Of a stretch of 64,000 bases of DNA, positions 47,106-59,354 are shown one piece after another. The DNA comes from Syngnathus acus (taxonomy: Eukaryota; Chordata; Actinopteri; Syngnathiformes; Syngnathidae), in NCBI RefSeq assembly GCF_901709675.1, contig NC_051094.1, positions 1,528,501 through 1,592,500 of the forward strand, written 5' to 3'. Below the pieces are notes generated by a model that searched no databases, was not told the DNA's origin, and saw nothing but the letters and a program-made list of their open reading frames with translations. The translations under genes were made by a program, and so were the position numbers. Numbering within the stretch: the first letter of the stretch is position 1; every line of letters begins with the position of its first letter.

Positions 47106-50100
47106 ATGTCGAGCAAAGAAGTGAAAGCCGCCCTGAAGAGTGCTAAGGAGGCTCTAAAAAGCAAGGAGTTCAAAGAGGCGTTGAAACATTGCAAGGTATG
47201 GTCTTCTAATTCCATGTCAAAGTTTCAGATATCATCATGTCTGACATGTCTGACTCTACTTTCTGACAGGCTGTTTTGAAGCTTGAAAAAAACAACTACA
47301 ATGCCTGGGTGTTCATCGGCCTGGCTGCCGGTGAGCTGGATCAACCTGATCAGGCACAGACGGCCTACAAGAAGGCTGTGGAGCTGGAGCCGGAGCAGCT
47401 ATTGGCATGGCAGGTAATATGGGATCAATTCCACTGATCACATGACACACAATCATCCACGCATGCTTTCTGTTTTGTCATAGGGCTTGAGTAATTTATA
47501 CGAGAAGACGGATCAGTGGGATTTCAAAATTGAGCTACCTAATGTCTATCAGAAGCTCGTCGACCTGTATGCAAGGTAAAATACAAGAATGTGTTGTAGA
47601 CAACACCATCGGGTGACACTTCTGATGTTTTTTTTTTCTGTTACCAGCTCAGACAAAAACAAGTGTTACGAGGTGATCGGAAAGCTACGAGAAATACATC
47701 AGTCTGACAAAGAGTATTCCAAGGTTTGTTGTTTACATTTGTAGTCACTGCTCATACTTTATTGTAGAAAATTCTATTTATTTCTGTAGATGATTTTTAA
47801 ATTGAAAATTGTGTGGTTGACCATTTGTGTTTGCACGCTGACACAGTTAGCAAAGGTTTGGCTGCAATTGATTCAACTGAAGGAGGATGACGGCGCAGAC
47901 AAGCAATCTTTACGACAGCTATGGCAACAGATGGCCCAGCTCCTGTCAAACTGCCTCGCTGACAATGAGCAGGACGCCGAAACTCGGAAGCATGTAAGAG
48001 TCGCACTCGGACGTAAAAATGACTTTGCGTATTTAATATGCTGTGCTGTGTATCAGTTAAGCACAGCTTTGGAGAAGGCCTTGCTTCTGGTTGAGCCGAC
48101 GCCTGGGGAAGAACACCGTAAGCTCTCGGTGGACTACATCAAATGTCTCTCCAAGGTACAAATCCACAGAAATTGACATCTTGCTTGTCGGGCAAAATAT
48201 TTAAATCTCATCTTGAATGCCTTTGCCACAGCTGCCTGAAGAAGAGGAGAAAATGAAGCGCGCGTGCGAGTCAATGCTGTCTCTCTACCCAGCTCAAAGT
48301 TATCCTCTTGAAGTTCTTTGTTCCCACTACCTCGAAAAAGGTTCACAAAGTCTACATGATGACTTGTTTCGAGATATTTACAGATAGAATATGCAGAAAA
48401 GCGATATGGCGATGTTGTGTCATCATCGCAGGTGACTCGAGTGAGGAGGCTGACAGCTGCTTTTCGCGACTTCGCAATTTGGCGCCGGATAACGCTTGGT
48501 GTGATTTGGGATTTGGCATGAAAGCTCTGCAAGAGGGCAGGTATAAAGACGCCATTAAAGACCTTGCGCAAGGTTTGTATGCACACAAGCTGCCCATTTT
48601 TTAAGGTGCTCTCGCAGAATTGATTGAGCTTACATACAAGCATAAATTTCAAAATTGTATTTCAGTAGTTGCTCACTGCCCTCAAAATACGGAGACATGT
48701 TTGTGATATATTTAAAAGAAATCCCAACTTGTCAAAATTGACTTCTTTTCCATTTTGCTAGGATTAAAGAAAATTAATTTCAACCCAGCGTGGTGCGGTT
48801 TGGCGGAGGCTCAACTCAAAGTACACAAATACTCAGATTGCTCTAAATCGTGCGCCCAAGGTAATAGACACAACACGGGTGGATATTTTTGAAGTAACTA
48901 CTAAGATCAGCGTCAGGATTATGTGCGCTTGTGTTTCAATAGGTTTGACAGCGTGCGTGCCCGGAGACAAGGAACTGAGGATCCGATTGCTGAAGCTAAG
49001 GCTTGAAGCTTTGGTCGGGAGTGGAGAGGAGAAGGCTGCAGAACAAGCCTTGGAGACGTTTTCCTTGGTAAAACAAAAACCCTTGTTTTGTCATGCTGGT
49101 GAAATTGACCTGTATTTTTTGTTTTGTCTAAACATGCAACAGGTGACAATGACCAGTGAAAGTTTTTGGTGTACAAAATAAACATAACAGGAGGGTTAAT
49201 TAACATGCTGTGTTTTAACTGCCATCACACATTTGTAGAAACCTTTATGATTAGAAGGAAGATATTTTGATTGTGGCATTTCAAATGAAATGATTGCGCA
49301 AAATAAAAATTGACTTTTAATCTTTCAACTTTAGGTCCCCGATGCTGACAAAGATCCATCACTAGTTGCTCTTAAGGGTCGTGCATACCTTAACAAAGGA
49401 AAAGTATCGGAGGCAAAAAAGGTCCGTTTGACCACACACAAATATCAGCATCAACTTTAAAAAAAACTGTTCCATGCACAGTAAAAAAATAAAATAAAAT
49501 CTATGTTCCACAGGTGTCATCACAGCTGACAGCCTCGAACCCCAACCTGGCCCAGGCCTCGGCGCTGACGGGACTGGCCCACTTAGCTGAGGACAACCAG
49601 CAGCTTGCAGAGCAAAGGTAAAAGTCCACATCCTGAAATATCGGTCGATACATTTTTTTTTTTCCCCCCCCCACCTCCGCTCTCCAGTTTCCTCAAGGCA
49701 GCGGCACAAAGCCCCGACTGCGCCGAGTATTTTTTCTTGCTGGGCCGACTCTACTGGACCATGGGAGAAGAGACCCGAAAAGACAGAAGCAAAGCGCAGT
49801 CACATTTTCTCAAGGTTAGTAAGTTTTTAAGAAAGAGCCTTTTGCTTTCTAAGCTTTACCTTGTGTGTGTCTCTCAGGCTGCAAAGTTAGACCCGCACCT
49901 CGGTTGCGCGTTCCGCTACCTTGGCCATTACTATCGGGAGGTGGCCAACGACTCCGGCCGGGCACGCGGCTGCTATAGGAAGGCCTTTGACTTGGACGAA
50001 GGTGATACGGAATCTGGCGCGGCTGCAGTTGATCTCAGCATGGCGCAAGAAGATATGGTAATGTCTGGACATTGTTGTCTTCATTTTTCTACAGTGTCAT

Positions 50101-53100
50101 TGTTATAGTTTATTAAAAAAAAATACTTGTAATGTTTTCCACTGCTACAGGACACCGCCTTGGCAATGCTCCAGTCAGTCATCGAGAAGGCCACTCCAGG
50201 TTCTGCTAAATGGGCCTGGATGAGGCGAGGCCTTTATTACTTAAAAGGTGGCCAGCATCAACTGGCCATTGCCGAGTAAGAACGAAAGAATGTTCATTTT
50301 TTCCTGGAAATTGAAGTGTGTGATTTTTTTATTTTTTATTAACTGTATATTATTTGTTTGCAGTCTCCAAGCGGCTCTGAGAGCCGATCCGGAGGACTGG
50401 GTGTGTTGGGAGTGTTTGGGTGAGGCCTACCTAAACCGCCAGAGTTTCACGGCAGCGCTGAAGGCCTTCGGGAAGGCCCACCTTCTTCAGCCTACCTCCA
50501 TCTACAGCGTCTACCAGGTAGCCGCCATCAAGCAGACCCTAGGCAAGTTCCAAGAGGCCGTGGCGGAGTATTTGCAGATTACAACCCAGCACGACTACGT
50601 CCCGGCTCTTAAAGGTACGGCGTTGTGTGTGTGTGTGAGGTTGATTTTTTTTTTTTCCCCTCACTCGCCAAGTTAAATTGGACTTGAATGGTGTGTTATT
50701 GAGGTCTCGGTGAATGCCAGCTGTCCCTGGCAAAAAGTTTAATGGAGGACTGCAGAGATGGTGGAGCCATTGACATGATTGAGCAAGCCATACAAAACCT
50801 TTTCAGGTCAGTTGAAATGTGCCATCTCATCCGAGATGAAAATGAAACTTGTGTGCTCCTCAGAGCTGCCAAGCTACGATCTGACTTGTCCTGCTTGTGG
50901 AAGCTGCTGGGAGATGCCTGCACGGCTGTCAGCACAGTGTCCCTAAAGAGGGCTCGGGTTCAGATGCCGGCAGCGCTTTCTGGCTCCGATCCACAAGCTG
51001 AGGTCCACACGCTGAATCAGGCCCAGACGCTCAGAGTCGGCGAAAGGTTTGTACATCTGACACTTTGACCCACGTGGTGGGATGCGTTCATATAAGTCAG
51101 TTGCATTTTTTGTATCTACAGGTGTTACACTCGTGCCTTGAAGCTCATGCCAGAAGTTGCCAGTCTGTGGTATGATCTGGGCCTTAATTTCTATCATCAG
51201 GCTCGCCTGAGCTGTGATGCAGAGGAGGAGCAATCGTCACTACTCGAGAAAGCACAACAAGTATGAAAACAGTTATTCTTGGGGTTTTTTTTCCCCCCAC
51301 CTCACCTTTTTGGCTGTTTTTTTAGTGTTTACGGAAGGCAATTATGATGGAGAGCGGCAACCACAACTATTGGAACGCTTTGGGAGTGATCAACACAAGC
51401 AAAGGTAAACAACAGCCATGTGTTTTGGTACCCATTCACAATGGCTTCCATGAGGGAGGAATGCATTTTCACCTTTTTTCCATCACGCCAGGTGTGGAGA
51501 ATTTGGCCTTGTCTCAGCATTGCTTCATCAAGTCCATTCAAGTGGAAGCAAACGTACGTATGATGGGCTTGATAGTGATACATGGGCTTCAAATATTTTG
51601 ATATGTCTTTGCAGAATGTCGTTGCCTGGACCAACCTTGGCACCTTGTATCTGAAAAAGGACAATATCGAGGTGCGTGGTTCATATTCCACTTTGAACAT
51701 CTCGATGATGTTTCATCATTGGAGAATGATCGGTGAATGTTAATGCCTTGCCTAGCTCGCACATGAGGCCTTCAAGGTTGCGCAATCACTGGAGCCGATG
51801 TATGTCAACTGCTGGATTGGACAGGTATTTTTTTTTTTTTCGTCGCTTTAGAATGAATTGACTCGAATGTGACATTTTCCTAACCATCCAGGCCCTGATC
51901 GCAGAAAGAGTGGGAAGCTACGACACCATGGATCTTTTCCGACACACCACCGAGCTTAGCACACACGTACGTCACCGCCGCACTTTTAGAATTTTAACCT
52001 GATTCACGCACAAACGTTTTGCGTTGCATCTTTCTCGATCCCCTTCATCCAGACGGAGGGGGTGAAAGGTTACGCCCACTGGGTGTGTTCTACCTTGTTG
52101 GATAAAAGCAATCGAGACTCTGAACTGTACCGCTACAACATAATCCAGATGAACGCCATCTCTGCGGCCCAGGTGGCACTCAGCAAGTACACCGGTACGT
52201 CATGGAAGTCCACTGTTGTTGTTTGTGGCTCGTGTGAAATAGGAACTTTTCTTTCCAGAACGGATCCAGTCGGACGCGGATGCTTTCATCATGCTGGGCT
52301 TCCTGGCCGAACATCTGCAGCTGAAGAGACAAGCCGTCCAAGCTTATCACAGGTATAACTGAAAGTACATTCAGGAGGGAAGGTCTCCACAAAACAAAAT
52401 GAGTACAAAAGTAGTAGTAATGATGTTGTTTCTTTCAAATTGTGTGTTGTTTTTGATTCGTCAGAGCTGTTGAGCTGCTTCAGCCCACGTCCCTCACAGA
52501 GCAACTCTCATTTGCTCGGAGCAACTACGCTCGTGCTTTGTGGTGAGCGATTCCTCTCCGTCCCAGATTGTTTTACAGAGAGTACCACTATTCAAAAATC
52601 AAGTGTACCGTGTCCCTCTCAGTGCTTGTGGCCAGTGGCAGGAGGCGGTCCATGTTTTTAACACCACTCCGCTAGAGGAGCTCAGTGATCTGTCAGGGCT
52701 GGCTCTGGCCTATTGCAAGGCGGGACTCATACCAGAGAGCATCAGCAGTAAGTACGCAACCCCCAAGCCTTTTGAGACCCTACACCTGAGTAACTGTGAA
52801 ATGTTTTCCATCTAGCATACGAGCGCGCCCTGGCTGTGTCCTCCAGTGAAAAGCAGACCGCGTACGTCTTGACAGCTCTCGCCTTGCTGCAGCACCAGCA
52901 AAGCAATATAGACTCCGCTAAGGCCTTGCTGTTCAAATGGTAAGCGGCGTGTAGCGCCACTAGGTGGCGCTCGGCACAGTACATCGGCTGCTCGGGTGAC
53001 TGACCGTCTGTCCTCCGCAGCTCCATGTTGAAGGAAACAGTACCGGAGTCCCTTCTATGTTTATGTGCCCTCGGATTGGTCCGCAATGATACAACGTTAG

Positions 53101-55988
53101 CCGCCGCAGCCCGAACCGAGCTGCTCAAGCAAGGCTCGTCCTGTGCAAGTGTGATCGAGCAACGCTGTCTTCTCACCTGCACCTTACTGGCGCTGCAGGG
53201 CAACTACAGTGCGGTGCAACGAGAGGCGTCCAGAGCTGTGCACAGGTGAGCTGGACTTCTTTCTCGAGACTATCAAACAAGTAGCACGTTGGGATTTCAA
53301 TTAAATTCTCCTGGGCCCTTTGCTTCTTTCAGCTATCCGGGAAATGCATCGTTGTGGTCGCTATTGTCCAAACTGGTACCCAAATATTACCCCAGGAAAG
53401 CAAATGTAAGCCACATGCAATCCAAAAAACACAAGTAGCCAAATTCTGTTGCAAGGTAACATAAAATACCGTGTTTTCCAGGGTGGAGCGATGGCTGGAC
53501 ACGTTGCTTGTCTCTCCAGTATGACCCAGGGAAAGGTAGTATTCCCCTTTCTATATTTACAATGTATCATCATAGCTGTAGGTACTAATAGGTGCAGAAT
53601 TTACATGGAGGAACATTTTTAGATTGCTAATTCAAACCATTTTAATCTGTAGAGAGCACTGCTGTACAGCGGCATCAACCAGTTGGCCTGTGGAAGACAC
53701 TCTGGAGAGGATGCTCACAGGAACGCTCTGAAGACCATGCAGAGAGCCGTGCTGCTCTGTCCTGGTAGATTCACACACGTCTCGCGAGCGAGCGAGCGCA
53801 CATTCGGCATATGCTTCATTTGATCAGTCCAGTCCGTAAGATTTGTAGTCGACAAACATTTTTTTGTATCGTTGCCCTATACATTACAGTTAAGTGCTGA
53901 GTTGACTTTTTTTTTGTAAGGTGCCATTTTTTGAGCAGTGATGCCTTTTACTTCCAGATGATCCAGCGGCGTGGGCAGGATTAATGGCTGCCTGTCACAC
54001 AGAAAACACTTGCCGTTATCTCTCTGGCTCAGATGTACGTCGGCAAGGACTAGAGCAAACCCTCATGTCGGTGGTTTCTGAGAAAGGTAGGTGTTTTATT
54101 TGTTAGCTGCGGTAAATTACACGGGGGATAAACTGGACGCTTCCGCTCCCGGCGCAGACAATTTATTGATTCGAGGTCTGTAAAGTGACTAATCCACTCT
54201 TGAGCCACTCCTTTGTTGCCCTCGTAAAATGTTTTGGGTCATTGTTGTGCAGCGATGATGTCACGGGTGCACACTCGCCAACAACATTTTGTATCGGATG
54301 TCCTATAAGTGCAAGCTTACTAAAGATTTGTGTATCCCAGTGCGTTGCATGGAGGAGATAGAGCGCCCCCTAGCCCAGTCTCTGGAAACATGGGTACTAC
54401 AACAGGCAGTGAGTGGTCTCATGCTGAGCGGACAACTTGAGCAAGCAGAAGCACTCTGCTCACAGGTGATATTCTCACTCATTTTTAGTCTTATTTTATA
54501 ATGTATTATGATACATTTTCTTTGCTATGCTTCATTGTAGGTGCTCAAAGTGTCTCCAGAACATCCCGCAGTGATCTTATCCCTGACACAAGTCCAGTGC
54601 CAGCGCCTCCTTCAGGCCGGGGGTGCTACTTTGCTTTCAGAATCCACCTTGGCCCAGCTCAACAGTGCAGTGATGTTGAACCCCAACAATATTGCGGCGT
54701 GGCACGTGAGGATGAAGCTATCGCATCATTTTAAGCACCACTGGTCCGTCGGGCAATTCACTGGTCTCATTCATAGAGTGTAACAATCTGAGAGAAATTT
54801 CATACCTTTTGCTTGACTTGTTTTATACTGTAGTAATTGCTTATTGAAGATGACTGATTCTTTTCTGCACTAGGACCTCCGTATTGTGTTCACTGAACAA
54901 ATATGTAGTCCACAGCTTCTTGTGATTTCTCCTCTCCCAGTGGTTGGCCGGCGTGTACATTAGCCAGGGTCTGCTCGTGCAGGCAGTCGTGGCTCTCAGA
55001 CAGAGTTTGCAGCTCGCCTCCCAACTCGGCCTGCACAGCAGTCAAGTCGCCAGCCTGCTGCGTCTCGGCCTACTTGCCCTGAGGCCAACTATGGTGAGTT
55101 TGTGTGTGTTTGTTTTTTTAACCGAAGCAACATGACTTAGACGAAGAGATGAAAGACATCCGGATCTGTCGGATCAACCAAGGTCAAATGGAGAGTTAAA
55201 TGAGATGAGAGGATAAGCACACAGCAGATTTTTAGGGATGAGCAGAATAATAATAAAAAACACATCCCATGTTCATACTCACCTGTATGGTATATTTTTT
55301 TCAGGCAGATGTCCCCGGAAACGACTGGAAGGATCTGGTCCTACAAGCTACGACAGAAGCCTTGAAGCTGAGCTCCTCCCCTGCGGCTCTCCTCTTCCAG
55401 GCGCTGCTTCAGTTTGTTACCAAGATGGCTGCCAGGTAGGCACCATACTACGCACTACGCACTACTACTTGGAGAGAGGCCTAGAAGAACTGTAATGCGT
55501 TATTTAAGTCTCTCTGGACATCTTAAGAGCTATCAAACACCCTCTGCCCCCCCCCCCCCCCCCTCTCCAATTCCCAAGAGACCCTTTGAACTGTACCACT
55601 CTCCCATTCGATAATAAGCATAAGTACCGTCCGTCGGGCAGTATTGCTTACCTCAGCTGTGAGTCTCCTTTGGTGCGGTCTACAGGGAAACCCGGCGACT
55701 GTTGGAAAAGCTGGTCTACGGACCCGTTCAAGAATTCTCTGCGACTGTGCCACAAGTGGCCAGCTGGTACCTGCTCAGACACCTGCATTTCAAAAACGAC
55801 GACCAACTAATTAATGTAAAGAAAACTATCAACGCTTCATTAACGTTTCGGACACATTTAGCCACTTTCTGCACATGAGTTAATGTGTATGTATTTTCGT
55901 TTTTACCCAGGTACTTTTGGAGCGCGCCAAAATGAACGGGGATCATCGATTGCTGGACTTTCATTCACAGCTTATTTCTTTGTCTTGA
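47106..55988 (+). CDS. ttc37: TTC37/SKIC3, TPR scaffold of the SKI complex
   Basis: Complete gene, 40 exons, 4701 nt, 1566 aa (human about 1564). Exons: 47106-47195, 47270-47413, 47484-47575, 47648-47723, 47847-47993, 48057-48155, 48232-48340, 48432-48572, 48762-48860, 48943-49067, 49335-49421, 49514-49617, 49688-49814, 49878-50057, 50151-50275, 50364-50614, 50704-50806, 50864-51046, 51122-51260, 51326-51404, 51492-51553, 51615-51671, 51756-51824, 51892-51966, 52053-52194, 52259-52352, 52465-52542, 52623-52747, 52816-52939, 53021-53245, 53333-53405, 53482-53535, 53653-53764, 53958-54086, 54341-54465, 54541-54705, 54941-55093, 55305-55435, 55686-55815, 55911-55988. The protein is TPR repeats nearly throughout, for example [35 protein letters not shown] and [17 protein letters not shown]. 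It scaffolds the SKIV2L helicase and WDR61 to feed mRNA to the cytoplasmic exosome. Human loss causes trichohepatoenteric syndrome. Introns are mostly under 150 bp. Polyadenylation signal AATAAA at 56104-56109. Confidence 0.97.
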
Positions 55989-56103
55989 GTGTATCGAGTG
56001 CGTCTTTAAAAATGAGCTAAGGTTGCATTCAGCATGGCAGGATTTAAGACCTCAAGCAACTCAATATCTTCAGTATAGTTCACTGGCATCTACATTCAGA
56101 TGA

Positions 56104-56109
56104 AATAAA
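56104..56109 (+). terminator. ttc37: ttc37 polyadenylation signal AATAAA
   Basis: Canonical hexamer 116 bp after the stop codon, the first downstream. Confidence 0.7.
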
Positions 56110-56534
56110 GATGGTCAACCTCGACCTCATATTGATTACTGTTTATGAATGAAAACTAATGAATATAACTAATAAATAGTGACTTGAAATTTGAGATTTA
56201 AAAAAGTCTACCAATAATTGAAAAAAAAACAATGTAATAGTAGCTAACTGCTGCATGTTTGTGGGGGGGTTTTCACACAGTGTAAAGGTCAAGCACACTG
56301 GACTTGGAAGGAGGCAGTTGACGGCTCACTGGCCTTTCGCCAGGCTATGTTCAACCTGAGATTTACAGAAAGGGATTTTAATCGTTCCTTTGGAGCTTGG
56401 ACTACGGATATCAATGCTATTAATGCCCCTATGCGCGATAGAAACTATTGATTTGTAACTGATCAGTGGAGATTTGACGTCATTCAATACGACAACACGA
56501 TTCCAGTAACTCTTTGTGCTCTGAGGTGTCTAGT

Positions 56535-57499
56535 GGCCGGTTAACTCAGTTGGTTAGAGCGTGGTGCTAATGATGCCAAGGTTGCGGGTTCGATCCTAGT
56601 GATTTGCATTCCAGTTACTTTAAGTGAACTGAATCTTTAGAAGCAGTTCACTCAAAAGATTCATTCAAACGATGCGTTCAAGTGCACCTGCGTGAAAAGT
56701 TTTAGCTCCTGCAGAACGTGAAAATGAACAAAATCTTTTCACGCAGACTCAGGTATATGCGCACACCTGGGATCAAACCAAGTTGTTACCTAGTAAGAGC
56801 CTGCGTCACTAACCAGCCGGCTATTCTGACCTGGTAGCCAATGGCCGTCTGCACTTTTTTGTACTAGTGGTGTGCATTCCAGTTTTAAGAACTGAATCTT
56901 TAGAATCGGTTCACTCAAAAGGTTTGTTTGAATATAAAAACAAAGAATAAAACACCAGACAAGTTTTAACATAAATGTTTATTGAAATAATAATGATAAT
57001 ATTAAAAGTCAATTTCAAACCAGCAATCCAATGTGAAATTGAAGTAGATATATTGGATAACAATATTTAGGCGTGTATATGCATACACGTTATTTAAAAA
57101 CTACTATAAGTGTTATAAAATCAAGATTAACCAAAGAGAAGCATTGTTGCATAACGGCGCATCCCTTCACGCAATAAAGTTAGCCGTTAGCTTGGAGAAA
57201 ACGCGCAGAAAAGAAGTGGCGTTTCAGTGAGTTTTTTCCTTGGCAAATCGTAAATCGACATTCACGACTCGTTCGTGAACGGGAAGTTACGTCATTTTCT
57301 TCTTCGTTTTGTTTTACGGCGAGGTGGCACCAGCTTCAATGGGCATTACCGACACCTACTGGTTGAAGTCATATGAACTGAAAAAAAGAACGAATCACTT
57401 TCGGAAGTGATTCGTTCACTCTCGTTCACTGAAAAGATTCGTTCTTTTGAACCCATCGTTCACTCACGAGCCAACACTATTCGATCCCCGTACGGGCCA
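56535..57499 (+). pseudogene. tRNA-Ile(AAT) copy split by a transposon
   Basis: The 5' part is 56535-56596 (62 nt) and the 3' part is 57488-57499 (12 nt). Together they are exactly 74 nt, the length of the downstream tRNA-Ile genes. The break is in the T loop/T stem. The 5' part also carries several substitutions relative to the array consensus, including ttaactcag for ttagctcag. It is therefore a decayed copy outside the homogenised array. Confidence 0.85.
56597..57479. mobile_element. hAT-like non-autonomous element inserted in a tRNA gene
   Basis: The 883-bp insert is flanked by a perfect 8-bp duplication, ttcgatcc (56589-56596 and 57480-57487), the size typical of hAT transposons. Its ends are tagtg...cacta, as in many hAT terminal repeats. 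A second copy of the 5' end, tagtggtgtgcattccag at 56865, matches tagtgatttgcattccag at 56597 and the sequence continues to agree for about 60 bp. This suggests an internal duplication or nested insertion. Between the two, on the minus strand at about 56765-56826, lies a degenerate tRNA-like stretch (ggtttgatccc resembles a B box). No transposase frame was seen. Confidence 0.75.
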
Positions 57500-57586
57500 C
57501 TGAGGCTTTATGTCAGGACGTTTTGCCTCGGCTCTTCGACAGTGGGATTTAAATATATATTATGTGTAAATTTGACGCCCCCTCGT

Positions 57587-57660
57587 GGCCGGTTAGCTCA
57601 GTTGGTTAGAGCGTGGTGCTAATAACGCCAAGGTCGCGGGTTCGATCCCCGTACGGGCCA
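57587..57660 (+). tRNA. tRNA-Ile(AAT), copy 1
   Basis: 74 nt, loop ctaataa with anticodon AAT, intact D, anticodon and T stems, discriminator A and no CCA encoded. The sequence matches the vertebrate tRNA-Ile-AAT type, including an apparent G5-G mismatch in the acceptor stem shared by all copies. Its upstream flank differs from the other units: it lacks CACGTG and the standard spacer. Confidence 0.95.
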
Positions 57661-57739
57661 TTTCTATTTTACACTACGCTTTTCAGTACCACAGACAGGT
57701 CTATCTATATGTAATGACGCTGTTTTGGCGAAGTCACGT

Positions 57740-57813
57740 GGCCGGTTAGCACAGTTGGTTAGAGCGTGGTGCTAATAACGCCAAGGTCGCGGGTTCGATC
57801 CCCGTACGGGCCA
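57740..57813 (+). tRNA. tRNA-Ile(AAT), copy 2 (D-stem variant)
   Basis: Like the consensus but nucleotide 12 is A (gcacag for gctcag). This mismatches the D stem and alters the A box, so it may be less active. Confidence 0.85.
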
Positions 57814-57895
57814 TTTGTATTTTACACTAAGCAACTTTACTGTACCACGTACAGGTTTATCTATATGTAATGACGCTGTTTCGCCGAAGTCACGT

Positions 57896-57969
57896 GGCCG
57901 GTTAGCTCAGTTGGTTAGAGCGTGGTGCTAATAACGCCAAGGTCGCGGGTTCGATCCCCGTACGGGCCA
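57896..57969 (+). tRNA. tRNA-Ile(AAT), copy 3
   Basis: Consensus sequence, anticodon AAT. Confidence 0.96.
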
Positions 57970-58051
57970 TTTGTATTTTACAATAAGTACCTTTACTGTA
58001 CCACATACAGGTTTATCTATATGTAATGACGCTGTTTCGCCGAAGTCACGT

Positions 58052-58125
58052 GGCCGGTTAGCTCAGTTGGTTAGAGCGTGGTGCTAATAACGCCAAGGTC
58101 GCGGGTTCGATCCCCGTACGGGCCA
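58052..58125 (+). tRNA. tRNA-Ile(AAT), copy 4
   Basis: Consensus sequence. The downstream spacer is of the older type shared with copy 1 (accacagacaggtctatct). Confidence 0.96.
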
Positions 58126-58204
58126 TTCCAATTTTAAACTACGCTTTTCCGTGCCACAGACAGGTCTATCTAAATGTAATGACCCTGTTTCGGCGAAGTC
58201 ACGT

Positions 58205-58278
58205 GGCCGGTTAGCTCAGTTGGTTAGAGCGTGGTGCTAATAACGCCAAGGTCGCGGGTTCGATCCCCGTACGGGCCA
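58205..58278 (+). tRNA. tRNA-Ile(AAT), copy 5
   Basis: Consensus sequence, anticodon AAT. Confidence 0.96.
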
Positions 58279-58360
58279 TTTGTATTTTACACTAAGTAAC
58301 TTTACTGTACCACATACAGGTTTATCTATATGTAATGACGCTGTTTCGGCAAAGTCACGT

Positions 58361-58434
58361 GGCCGGTTAGCTCAGTTGGTTAGAGCGTGGTGCTAATAAC
58401 GCCAAGGTCGCGGGTTCGATCCCCGTACGGGCCA
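58361..58434 (+). tRNA. tRNA-Ile(AAT), copy 6
   Basis: Consensus sequence, anticodon AAT. Confidence 0.96.
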
Positions 58435-58516
58435 TTTGTATTTTACACTAAGTAACTTTACTGTACCACATACAGGTTTATCTATATGTAATGACGCTAT
58501 TTCGACGAAGTCACGT

Positions 58517-58570
58517 GGCCGGTTAGCTCACTTGGTTAGAGCGTGGTGCTAATAACGCCAAGGTCGCGGG
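58517..58570 (+). pseudogene. Truncated tRNA-Ile(AAT), copy 7
   Basis: Only the first 54 nt are present. The T loop, 3' half of the T stem and acceptor strand are missing, and the sequence runs directly into the leader of copy 8. A further change lies in the D loop (cacttgg). It looks like a deletion of most of a repeat unit by unequal exchange. Confidence 0.95.
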
Positions 58571-58576
58571 TCACGT

Positions 58577-58650
58577 GGCCGGTTAGCTCAGTTGGTTAGA
58601 GCGTGGTGCTAATAACGCCAAGGTCGCGGGTTCGATCCCCGTACGGGCCA
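58577..58650 (+). tRNA. tRNA-Ile(AAT), copy 8
   Basis: Consensus sequence. It lies only 6 bp after the truncated copy, so most of its usual 5' leader (including the TATA-like motif) is absent. CACGTG is retained. Confidence 0.95.
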
Positions 58651-58732
58651 TTTGTATTTTACACTAAGTAACTTTACTGTACCACATACAGGTTTATCTA
58701 TATGTAATGACGCTATTTCAACGAAGTCACGT

Positions 58733-58806
58733 GGCCGGTTAGCTCAGTTGGTTAGAGCGTGGTGCTAATAACGCCAAGGTCGCGGGTTCGATCCCCGTAT
58801 GGGCCA
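58733..58806 (+). tRNA. tRNA-Ile(AAT), copy 9 (acceptor variant)
   Basis: Nucleotide 68 is T instead of C, turning an acceptor-stem G-C pair into G-U. Otherwise consensus. Confidence 0.93.
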
Positions 58807-58886
58807 TTTGTATTTTACACTAAGTAACTTTAGTGCCACATACAGGTTTATCTATATGTAATGACGCTGTTTCGGCGAAGTCACGT

Positions 58887-58960
58887 GGCCGGTTAGCTCA
58901 GTTGGTTAGAGCGTGGTGCTAATAACGCCAAGGTCGCGGGTTCGATCCCCGTACGGGCCA
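58887..58960 (+). tRNA. tRNA-Ile(AAT), copy 10
   Basis: Consensus sequence, anticodon AAT. Confidence 0.96.
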
Positions 58961-59042
58961 TTTGTATTTTACACTAAGTAACTTTACTGTACCACATACA
59001 GGTTTATCTATATGTAAAGACGCTATTTCGGTGAAGTCACGT

Positions 59043-59116
59043 GGCCGGTTAGCTCAGTTGGTTAGAGCGTGGTGCTAATAACGCCAAGGTCGCGGGTTCG
59101 ATCCCCGTACGGGCCA
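59043..59116 (+). tRNA. tRNA-Ile(AAT), copy 11
   Basis: Consensus sequence. Its 5' spacer carries gtaaagacgctatttcggtg, a variant also seen before copy 21. Confidence 0.96.
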
Positions 59117-59198
59117 TTTGTATTTTACACTAAGCAACTTTACTGTACCACGTACAGGTTTATCTATATGTAATGACGCTGTTTCGGCGAAGTCACGT

Positions 59199-59272
59199 GG
59201 CCGGTTAGCTCAGTTGGTTAGAGCGTGGTGCTAATAACGCCAAGGTCGTGGGTTCGATCCCCGTACGGGCCA
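59199..59272 (+). tRNA. tRNA-Ile(AAT), copy 12 (T-stem variant)
   Basis: Nucleotide 51 is T (gtcgtggg), giving a G-U pair in the T stem. The same change occurs in copies 14 and 17. Confidence 0.93.
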
Positions 59273-59354
59273 TTTGTATTTTACACTAAGCAACTTTACT
59301 GTACCACGTACAGGTTTATCTATATGTAATGACGCTGTTTCGGCGAAGTCACGT

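Noticed and set aside
57407-57622. 71-aa open frame over the hAT 3' end and first tRNA
   Set aside because: It is composed of transposon end and tRNA gene sequence. The apparent peptide is an artefact.
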